From NCBI GenBank assembly GCA_964356135.1, contig CAYHGV010000067.1, positions 1-16,363 of the forward strand: 16,363 bases of DNA, written 5' to 3'. The position numbers and the translations under genes were made by a program. Positions 7,298-13,378 of this stretch are shown here, in pieces. The notes beneath the pieces were generated by a model, which was given only the letters and a program-made list of their open reading frames with translations, was not told the origin of the DNA and searched no databases. The stretch comes from CAYHGV01 sp964356135. Lineage in GTDB: Bacteria > Hydrothermota > Tepidihabitantia > CAYHGV01. Numbering within the stretch: position 1 is the first letter of the stretch; each line of letters begins with the position of its first letter.

Positions 7298-7861
7298 ATG
7301 CTTGAAATACGATTCCACGGTCGGGGAGGTCAGGGCGCAGTCGTCGCATCCGAGATTTTAGCCGCCGCTCTGTTCAGCGAAGGCAAATCGGTGCAGACCT
7401 TTCCCGAGTTTGGTGTTGAGCGGCGGGGTGCGCCGGTCCAGGCGTTCTTACGGATCGATGATCGGCCGATTAACATTCGCTGCAAGGTCTATACTCCGGA
7501 CCACATCATCGTCTTGGACCCGGTGCTGATCGAATCGGTCAATGTGACCCAGGGTTTAAAACCGGGCGGGTGGATTCTTGTCAACACCGAAAAAAAACCC
7601 GGCGAACTCAAATTCCCCGACCAGTTCAAAGTTGCGACGGTTGATGCCTCGGCAATTGCGATCAAATACCGGTTAGGACCGAAGACCGCACCGATTGTCA
7701 ATACCGCAATCCTGGGGGCGTTCTGTAAAATAATCGGTATTGTTAAGTTCGAAAGCGTCTTGGAAAAGATAACGGATTACATTCGGGTTAATATTGACGG
7801 CAATCTCAACGCCACCCGCGAGGCATACGAAAGCGTCTACTACGGTGGAGAGAATGGTTGA
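7298..7861 (+). CDS. porG: 2-oxoacid:ferredoxin oxidoreductase, gamma subunit
   Basis: Gamma subunit (187 residues) of a pyruvate/2-oxoisovalerate:ferredoxin oxidoreductase, which decarboxylates a 2-oxoacid with CoA to give acyl-CoA, CO2 and reduced ferredoxin. The family signature is at the start: GRGGQGAVVASEILA at residues 8-22, then FPEFGVERRGAPVQAFLRI near 33-51 and a C-terminal 'NTAILGAF' segment. The start is the first ATG before this motif. It is preceded by pyrimidine phrase DNA with no Shine-Dalgarno. The stop overlaps the next gene by 8 nt, so the two are translationally coupled. Substrate (pyruvate or branched 2-oxoacid) cannot be told from the sequence; ptb and fabH nearby favour a branched or C4 acyl product. 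Confidence 0.92.
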   Translation: MLEIRFHGRGGQGAVVASEILAAALFSEGKSVQTFPEFGVERRGAPVQAFLRIDDRPINIRCKVYTPDHIIVLDPVLIESVNVTQGLKPGGWILVNTEKKPGELKFPDQFKVATVDASAIAIKYRLGPKTAPIVNTAILGAFCKIIGIVKFESVLEKITDYIRVNIDGNLNATREAYESVYYGGENG

Positions 7862-9590
7862 GAGGAGCTCGACGCTGAAAGTGAGAATTACGCCCGACCA
7901 TAAGGTGATTATCGAGCGTGAAGCCGATATGCCGCCGTCACCGATTTCTCTCGGCACTACTCTTTACAATAAGACCGGTTCGTGGCGCACCTTCCGGCCG
8001 ATTTACGACGAGAAGCTGCCGTCCTGCAATCACGCCTGCCCGGCAGGTGAAAAGATTCAGAGCTATCTCAATCTGGTTTTGAAAAAGGATTTTGCGGAAG
8101 CGTATAAAGTTTTAACCGGGGACAACCCGTTGCCGTCGGTCTGCGGTCGGGTGTGCTATCATCCCTGCGAGACCGAGTGTAACCGGAAGGACTATGACGA
8201 AGCGATTGGCATTCACAATATAGAAAGGTTTATCGGTGACTTTGGCAGAAAGAATGTCCGGCACAAACCGTCGGCGGAAAAACGTGCGGCGAAAGTTGCA
8301 ATTGTCGGTTCCGGTCCAGGCGGGCTTTCCTGCGCCTACCAGCTTGCAAAACTCGGTTACCGGGTAACCGTGCTCGAAGCGCATGGACTGCCGGGCGGTA
8401 TGCTGCGGGTCGGGATTCCCGATTACCGGTTGCCGAAAGATATTCTGGATGACGAGATTAAGACGATTGAAGAGTTAGGGGTCGAGATTAAGACCAATGT
8501 CCGCATCGGTAAGGATATTCCTTTCAGCGACCTGCGTGCGAACTACCAGGCGGTCTTTATTGCGACCGGCGCGCACAAAGACCGGCTCCTGGAAGTTCCC
8601 AATGAAGAGTCGCGGGGGGTGATTCCCGGGCTTGAGTTTTTGTCGGACGTTAATTTAGGTCAAGCGGTCAACCGCCATACATCCTGGCGGCTGGGGAAAA
8701 AGGTTGCGGTGATCGGCGGTGGTAATACGGCGATGGATGCAGCCCGGGTTGCGTTGCGGTTGGGTGCGAAACCGGTGATTTTGTACCGGCGCACCAAAAA
8801 CGAGATGCCGGCAATCCCGGATGAGATTGAGAGTGCGAGAGTGGAGGGGATAGCGTTTTCGTTTCTGGTCGCACCGGTTCAGGTTTTGGCAAAGCGCGGT
8901 CAGGTAGTCGGCATTGAGTTGCTCAAAATGCGTCTCGGTGAACCCGATTCCTCCGGCAGGCGTCGGCCGGTCCCGGTCCCGAAATCGAATTTTAGATTAG
9001 CGTTCGATACGATTATTCCGGCGATCGGTGAAATCGTCGATATGTCATTTCTGCCCGAGGATTTAAAAAAGACGGGCTGGGGGATCGATGCCGGCGAGCG
9101 CGGGTTGACCAATCTGCCCGGGATTTTTGCCGGCGGCGACTGCGTTACCGGTCCAAAAACCGTGGTCGAAGCGATCGGCACCGGGAAAAAGGCGGCGGGT
9201 ATGATTGACCGGTTCCTGCGGGGCGAACCGCTCGAATTCAAAACCGAAGACAAGCCGGTGGTCGGCTTTGAAAACATCGTTATTGATTACTTTGAGCCGG
9301 CGAAACGAAAGAAGATGCCCCAGATACCATTGAAAGAACGGAAAAAGAGCTTGGGCGAGGTCAACATCGGCTATGAACTTGAAGATGCGGTTTCCGAGGC
9401 AGACCGGTGCTTTTCGTGCGGGATCTGCAACCAGTGCGATAACTGCCGGATTTTCTGCCCGGATATTGCCATTACCCGGGACGACGATACCTACGAAGTC
9501 GCCTATGATTACTGCAAAGGCTGCGGCATTTGCGTCAGCGAATGCCCGCGCGATGTCATTTCACTGGTCGAAGAGGCGAAAAAACTATGA
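7854..9590 (+). CDS. Nested fusion: PorD-type ferredoxin split around a GltD/NfnB-like flavin-NAD(P) oxidoreductase
   Basis: A 578-residue protein. Residues about 30-50 carry SLGTTLYNKTGSWRTFRP, the hallmark N-terminus of PorD (delta) subunits. Then comes a full GltD/NfnB-like module: cysteines 58, 62, 97, 101, 105 and 109 for the N-terminal iron-sulfur domain, an FAD-binding VAIVGSGPGG at 148-157, an NAD(P)-binding VAVIGGGNTAMDAAR from 284, and a 'GIFAGGDCVTGP' flavin motif. The PorD ferredoxin resumes at the C-terminus: cysteines 519, 522, 525, 528, 531 and 535, then CKGCGICVSECP (554, 557, 560, 564). Inferred role: pass electrons from the oxidoreductase to NAD(P)+ or back, possibly with other partners. 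ATG 7854 has GGAGAG just upstream and overlaps the porG stop; the earlier in-frame ATG at 7794 lies deep inside porG. The stop reads ATGA. Confidence 0.9.
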   Translation: MVERSSTLKVRITPDHKVIIEREADMPPSPISLGTTLYNKTGSWRTFRPIYDEKLPSCNHACPAGEKIQSYLNLVLKKDFAEAYKVLTGDNPLPSVCGRVCYHPCETECNRKDYDEAIGIHNIERFIGDFGRKNVRHKPSAEKRAAKVAIVGSGPGGLSCAYQLAKLGYRVTVLEAHGLPGGMLRVGIPDYRLPKDILDDEIKTIEELGVEIKTNVRIGKDIPFSDLRANYQAVFIATGAHKDRLLEVPNEESRGVIPGLEFLSDVNLGQAVNRHTSWRLGKKVAVIGGGNTAMDAARVALRLGAKPVILYRRTKNEMPAIPDEIESARVEGIAFSFLVAPVQVLAKRGQVVGIELLKMRLGEPDSSGRRRPVPVPKSNFRLAFDTIIPAIGEIVDMSFLPEDLKKTGWGIDAGERGLTNLPGIFAGGDCVTGPKTVVEAIGTGKKAAGMIDRFLRGEPLEFKTEDKPVVGFENIVIDYFEPAKRKKMPQIPLKERKKSLGEVNIGYELEDAVSEADRCFSCGICNQCDNCRIFCPDIAITRDDDTYEVAYDYCKGCGICVSECPRDVISLVEEAKKL

Positions 9591-9808
9591 CCGTATTTAA
9601 CCATTTACCATTCTTTTTACTTTTTTTCTTTGTGGCCTTTGTGCCCTTTGTGGTGCAATCTTTCTTCTCTGCTCCTCCGCACCTCGGCTCTCGCTCCCCG
9701 TTGCTCACACCTTCCGTGTCTTCAGTGTCTTCCGTGGTAAATTATTATTCTTGTTTCTTTTTTAACCATTCACCATTCAACCATTTAACCTACTCTATTT
9801 ATCCGTGT

Positions 9809-9860
9809 GCGCCTCGCTTCGGCGGCCGCCTCGCTTCGAGGCGCCTCCTTTGGAGCCGAG
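9809..9860. repeat. GC-rich multi-hairpin cassette inside a spacer phrase
   Basis: GCGCCTCG (9809-9816) pairs with CGAGGCGC (9837-9844). Nested inside are the perfect palindrome GGCGGCCGCC (9821-9830) and GCCTCG-CTT-CGAGGC (9828-9842); CTCC-TTT-GGAG follows. The flanks, CCGTGT before and CCATCCGTGGT after, would make the usual phrase if the cassette were removed. Confidence 0.65.
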
Positions 9861-10023
9861 CGCCATCCGTGGTGAATCTATCTTATTTCTTTGTGTTCTT
9901 TGTGCCCTTTGTGGTGCAATCTTTATTTGTTGCGGTGAATCCTTTTTCCGTGTCTTCCGTGGTTAAAAATTCTTATTCCCCAGCTTCCTCCGCGGTTAAA
10001 TTAATTCGTGGTTCTTCGTGTCA

Positions 10024-10040
10024 CGCTTCCCTTGGAAGCG
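10024..10040. repeat. Hairpin cassette inside a spacer phrase
   Basis: CGCTTCC-CTT-GGAAGCG is a perfect 7-bp stem with a 3-nt loop, set between TTCGTGTCA and AATCCGTGG. The same phrase without a hairpin occurs at about 4719-4737. Confidence 0.65.
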
Positions 10041-10182
10041 AATCCGTGGTTAATCTATCTTATTTCTTTGTGTTCTTTGTGCCCTTTGTGGTGCAATCTT
10101 TATTTGTTGCGGTGAATCCTTTTTCCGTGTCTTCAGTGTCTTCCGTGGTTAAAAATTCTTATTCCCCTGTGGTGAATTTCGC

Positions 10183-11337
10183 ATGAAAAAAGTCATCACC
10201 GGCAACCACGCAGTTTCCTACGGCGCATTAGTCTCGCGGGTCCAGGTCATCTCCGCCTATCCGATCACCCCTCAGACTCAGGTCGTCGAGCTCCTGTCCG
10301 AGATGTGCGCTTCGGGCGCGCTCGACGCCAAGTTCATCAAAGTCGAATCCGAGCATTCGGCAATGGCGGCGCTGATCGGTGTCTCCACCACCGGCGCCCG
10401 TGCCTTTACCGCAACCTCCGCCCACGGCTTGGCGTTGATGCACGAAATGCTCCACTGGGCAGCCGGCGCCCGTCTGCCGATTGTCATGGCGAATATTAAC
10501 CGGGCGATGGGACCGGGCTGGTCGGTCTGGACTGACCAGAACGATTCTTTATCCCAGCGCGATACCGGCTGGCTCCAGTTTTACTGTGAATCGAACCAGG
10601 AGATTCTGGATACGGTTATTCAGGCATATCGAATCGCCGAGCAGGTCAGCCTGCCGGTAATGGTGATTCTGGACGCGTTTGTTCTTTCCCACACCTCGGA
10701 GCCGGTCGACATACCGGAGGTAGAGCTGGTCGATACCTACCTTCCGCCGTTTAAACCCGAGTACAGGCTCGACATTGGCGATCCGCGTGCCTTTGGTGCT
10801 TTGACCAATCCCGATTACTACTATGAACTGCGTTACAAACTGCAAGCGGCGATGGACGCATCGGTTGCGGCAGCAAAAGCTGCCGACGAGGAGTTTAAAA
10901 AAGTTTTCGGTCGGAGCTACGGAATTTTGGAATGCTATCGCTGTGAAGACTGTGAGCTGCTCTTGGTAACGTCCGGCACGATTACCGGCACCGCCCGGGT
11001 CGTGATCGACGAACTGCGCGCCAGCGGTCGGCGCGTCGGACTCTTAAAGATGAGGATGTTTCGACCTTTCCCCTGGGTGGATGTGCGAACTATTTTGAGT
11101 AAGGTGAAAAAAGTGGCGGTCATCGACCGGAATATCTCTTTTGGTGCGTCGGGAGTTTTCTTCCAGGAAATTCGGTCCTGCATGTATGGCGCAAGCTCTC
11201 AACCGCCGATTTTCGGTTTTATCATCGGTCTCGGCGGCAGGGATGTGACTCCGGCTGATATTCGAGACATCGTCGAGCATGCCGAACGACTGGAAAAACC
11301 CGACGGTCCGATTATCTGGAAAGGTGTAAAATTATGA
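10183..11337 (+). CDS. porA: 2-oxoacid:ferredoxin oxidoreductase, alpha subunit
   Basis: Alpha subunit (384 residues), which with beta forms the thiamine-diphosphate active site and carries the domain that handles CoA. Visible motifs: AYPITPQTQVVELLSE from residue 25, VESEHSAMAALIGVSTTGAR near 54, 'TSAHGLALMHEMLHWAAG' near 78, the NINRAMGPGWSVW and DQNDSLSQRDTGWLQFYCE segments, and a C-terminal domain with VTSGTITGTARVVIDELR and LKMRMFRPFPWVDVR. It is like PorA/VorA of four-subunit enzymes; these are not separable here. The ATG directly follows phrase DNA and has no Shine-Dalgarno. It overlaps the stop of the spacer open frame as ATGA. The stop TGA also reads ATGA, and TATGAGAT there recurs at the porB start. 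Confidence 0.93.
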   Translation: MKKVITGNHAVSYGALVSRVQVISAYPITPQTQVVELLSEMCASGALDAKFIKVESEHSAMAALIGVSTTGARAFTATSAHGLALMHEMLHWAAGARLPIVMANINRAMGPGWSVWTDQNDSLSQRDTGWLQFYCESNQEILDTVIQAYRIAEQVSLPVMVILDAFVLSHTSEPVDIPEVELVDTYLPPFKPEYRLDIGDPRAFGALTNPDYYYELRYKLQAAMDASVAAAKAADEEFKKVFGRSYGILECYRCEDCELLLVTSGTITGTARVVIDELRASGRRVGLLKMRMFRPFPWVDVRTILSKVKKVAVIDRNISFGASGVFFQEIRSCMYGASSQPPIFGFIIGLGGRDVTPADIRDIVEHAERLEKPDGPIIWKGVKL

Positions 11338-11714
11338 GATCAGCGCTCCGCGTTCATCCGTATCATCCGCCGCGCATCGAGGCGCCCTCCACGGTACATT
11401 TTCATTCCACTCCTTACTCCGTACATTCTACTCCCTACGCCTCCCTACGCCCTACCCTTTTTTGTTTTCTCTGCACCTCCGCTCCTCAGCTCTCGTTCCC
11501 CGCAGCTCATACCTTCCGTGTCTTCAGTGTCTTCCGTGGTTGAAAATTCTTATTTCTCTGCTTCCTCCGCGGTTAAATTAATTCGTGGTTCTTGGCTTAC
11601 GCCTATTCTTCGGATTTCGTGTCCATCCGTGGTAAATATTTTTTCCGTGTCTTCAGTGTCTTCCGTGGTTAAAAATTCTTATTTCTCTGCTTCCTCCGCG
11701 GTTAGGATGGTTGT
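11338..11714 (+). repeat. 377-nt phrase tract between porA and porB
   Basis: No gene is supported. It holds a 'CTCCCTACGCC' phrase, a GCACCTCCGCTCCTCAG phrase, then a direct repeat: 11514-11575 and 11643-11704 (period 129, one mismatch over 62 nt), each reading TTCCGTGTCTTCAGTGTC, then a TTCTTATTTCTCTGC stretch, then CTTCCTCCGCGGTTA. Between the copies lies CTTGGCTTACGCCTATTC, matched in inverted orientation at 1521-1552. The edges carry matching TATGAGAT (11333-11340 and 11714-11721). Confidence 0.85.
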
Positions 11715-12596
11715 ATGAGATTTATGGTCCCGCCCGAAGAATACATGCTCTCCGGCCATTTCGCCTGTCCGGGCTGCGGTGGCGCACTCGCGATGCGGCT
11801 GGTGTTAAAGGCGCTCGGTGAACGGACCATTATTTGCCTGCCTGCCTGCTGCTGGACGATTATCGACGGACCGTTCCCGTATTCGTCAACCAAGGTGCCG
11901 GTGCTCCACACCGCATTCGAAACCGCGGCATCGGCAGCATCCGGGGTGCGGGCAGGATTGGATGTCCTGGGCAAAACCGATATCAATGTTCTGGCGTGGG
12001 CAGGTGACGGCGGCACCTTTGATATCGGAATTCAGGCTCTGTCCGGAGCGGCGGAACGGGGCGATAATATCATTTATACCTGCTACGACAACGAAGCGTA
12101 TATGAACACCGGCGTCCAGCGCTCGTCGGCGACACCGCTGGGCGCCTGGACCACTACCACCCCGGCTGAGCACTATAAAAAAGAGCCGAAAAAAAACATG
12201 GTCGAGATCATGGCTGCCCACCGCATCGCCTATGCGGCGACGGCATCGGTTGCCTATCCGGACGACCTCTTAAGAAAATTCAATAAAGCGAAAGAGCTGA
12301 AGGGAACGAAGTTCATCCATATCCTCGCCCCCTGCCCGCCCGGCTGGAAGTCTCTACCTGACCAGTCGATTAAACTCTCGAGACTGGCAGTTCACAGCAG
12401 GATATTTCCAATTTACGAAATCGAGAACGGCATCAAATACACAATTAACATCGAGCCCAAAGGAATTCCGATTATCGAGTACATAAAAGCCCAGGGCAGG
12501 TTTAGCCACCTCACCAAAGAGCAGATTAAAACCATCCAGGAGATCGTCAACTGGGAGTGGTCGCTCCTGAAACGCCGCACAAAGCTTTCCAAATAA
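11715..12596 (+). CDS. porB: 2-oxoacid:ferredoxin oxidoreductase, beta subunit
   Basis: Beta subunit (293 residues), holding thiamine diphosphate and one proximal 4Fe-4S cluster. The cysteines expected for the cluster are visible: C18 and C21 in FACPGCGG, one of C45/C46 in PACCW, and C207 in APCPPGW. The cofactor motif is GDGGTFDIGIQALSGAAERG from residue 97, followed by CYDNEAYMNTGVQRSSATP. Length and motifs fit PorB/VorB of the four-subunit type. ATG 11715 is supported by a weak AGGA about seven nt upstream and by conserved sequence from residue 5. It completes the set gamma, delta-fusion, alpha, beta. No intrinsic terminator follows; the next 780 nt are spacer. Confidence 0.94.
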   Translation: MRFMVPPEEYMLSGHFACPGCGGALAMRLVLKALGERTIICLPACCWTIIDGPFPYSSTKVPVLHTAFETAASAASGVRAGLDVLGKTDINVLAWAGDGGTFDIGIQALSGAAERGDNIIYTCYDNEAYMNTGVQRSSATPLGAWTTTTPAEHYKKEPKKNMVEIMAAHRIAYAATASVAYPDDLLRKFNKAKELKGTKFIHILAPCPPGWKSLPDQSIKLSRLAVHSRIFPIYEIENGIKYTINIEPKGIPIIEYIKAQGRFSHLTKEQIKTIQEIVNWEWSLLKRRTKLSK

Positions 12597-12599
12597 CCC

Positions 12600-12935
12600 A
12601 AGTCGTTTAATTTCCCCTTTTTCTTTTCACTTCTTATTTTTCTACCTACTTCTTACTGCTTACTCCCTACTTATTCCGCCTTACGCTCTACTCCCTACGC
12701 TTTCCGCTCTATTTCTCACTTCCCATTTCAACCTTTATCCCTTTCTCTTTATCCTTTTTTCACTTCTCCCGTCTTACTTCTCACGTTTCACGCTTTACTC
12801 ACTACTGCCTACTCCATACTCCTTACGCTCTACCCCCTTCGCTCTACGTGCAACGCTTTCCGCTCTACTTCTCTCGCCTTACGCCCTACGCTTTCCGCTC
12901 TTCGCACTACTCCCTACGCTCAACGCCATACGATT
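12600..12935 (+). repeat. 340-nt almost purine-free tract of 'TTACGC' phrases
   Basis: No gene is seen. The + strand is nearly all C and T apart from isolated A or G in units such as CTTACGCTCTACGC, CTACTCCCTACGC and TTTCCGCTC. A 28-nt stretch (12806-12833) is identical to 4795-4822. Such strand asymmetry could favour R-loops or triplex structure. Confidence 0.8.
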
Positions 12936-12944
12936 TATTGTTTC

Positions 12945-12985
12945 GACATTTGCGCAAACATCAATATAGACATTTGCCTAAACAT
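12945..12985. promoter_or_regulatory. Twin operator-like site upstream of a promoter
   Basis: GACATTTGCGCAAACAT (12945-12961) and GACATTTGCCTAAACAT (12969-12985) are direct repeats with period 24 and two differences. Each centre is palindrome-like (TTTGCGCAAA perfect, TTTGCCTAAA imperfect). The second ends 11 nt before a TTGACA box, a suitable position for an activator or repressor. I cannot assign the regulator family; an ArsR-fold regulator is encoded 2.4 kb downstream, but a link is speculation. Confidence 0.55.
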
Positions 12986-12996
12986 GAAAAAAACAC

Positions 12997-13025
12997 TTGA
13001 CAAATACGACACTATTCCTTACTTT
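12997..13025 (+). promoter_or_regulatory. Promoter downstream of the twin operator-like site
   Basis: TTGACA (12997-13002) and TACTTT (13020-13025) are 17 nt apart. Transcription would begin near 13032, giving a leader of about 350 nt before the beta-barrel gene. No convincing gene begins directly after it. Confidence 0.55.
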
Positions 13026-13258
13026 GTTTTTATAAAAGCCTATGGTAATGGTTAACTCCAGTGGCCGTCGTAGTGTTGAAGCTCTATGTAACCGACACAG
13101 GCGGAGCTTGCCCTTTTTAAGCTGTTACTATTTAACCAATGCGGCTTGCTGCAAGCCGAACCATTTAACCAGCCCAGTTCATTCGTTGTATCTCCCTCTC
13201 TCCTCTCCTCCCGTGCTCCGTTTCCCTTATCTCCCTTGCTCCTTATTTGAAGGAGATC
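13026..13258 (+). other. Gene-poor leader region with a hairpin inside spacer phrases
   Basis: No gene is supported. A 74-codon frame at 13042-13266 runs through phrase DNA and has no domain signal. CGGCTTG-CTG-CAAGCCG at 13142-13158 is a perfect 7-bp hairpin set between two TTTAACCA/AACCATTTAACC phrases. The segment 13185-13245 is again pyrimidine-rich. Confidence 0.5.
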
Positions 13259-13369
13259 ATGTATAAATACCAATTCTTACTCAGTCTACATCAATGCTTA
13301 TATCTATTTTTAATAAAAAATAACTTGACTTTTTCTTTAGTTTTTCTTAATATTGTTATTCTAAACTAA
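13259..13369 (+). CDS. Possible 36-residue leader peptide
   Basis: A short frame starting ATG 13259, with AAGGAG three nt upstream at 13250-13255, ending TAA 13367-13369. It is hydrophobic and AT-rich, with runs such as CLYLFLIKNN and FSLVFLNIVILN. The stop overlaps the Shine-Dalgarno of the beta-barrel gene, a layout suited to translational coupling or attenuation. Against it: the promoter boxes at 13325-13353 lie inside it, so the AT-richness may simply be a promoter region. I recognise no family. Confidence 0.3.
   Translation: MYKYQFLLSLHQCLYLFLIKNNLTFSLVFLNIVILN
13325..13353 (+). promoter_or_regulatory. Promoter of the beta-barrel gene
   Basis: TTGACT (13325-13330) and TAATAT (13348-13353) are 17 nt apart. 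The expected start near 13360 leaves a short leader with the Shine-Dalgarno AAGGAGG (13368-13374) before ATG 13379. Confidence 0.65.
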
Positions 13370-13378
13370 GGAGGGTTA

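Larger units (their letters stand above)
9591..10182 (+). repeat. 592-nt phrase tract between the fusion gene and porA
   Basis: No gene is supported. Phrase order: TTAACCATTTACC, CTTTGTGCCCTTTGTGGTG (9628-9664), GCTCCTCCGCACCTC, TTCAGTGTCTTCCGTGG, 'AACCATTCACCATTCAACC', a CCGTGT...CCATCCGTGGT phrase split by hairpins (9809-9860), then a large direct repeat: 9865-9981 and 10042-10167, period 177. In the second copy an extra 9-nt unit (CTTCAGTGT) is inserted, shifting the remainder to 186. One + strand frame stays open through the entire tract, from ATG 9587 in the fusion's stop to TGA 10184-10186 overlapping the porA start. Confidence 0.85.

Noticed and set aside
9530..10186. 218-codon + strand frame as a membrane protein gene
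   Set aside because: It starts inside the fusion gene in another frame and then reads phrase DNA; hydrophobicity follows from pyrimidine-rich codons. Kept only as a possible coupling frame.
13042..13266. 74-codon + strand frame
   Set aside because: Runs through phrase DNA and a hairpin, no recognisable domain, no Shine-Dalgarno.
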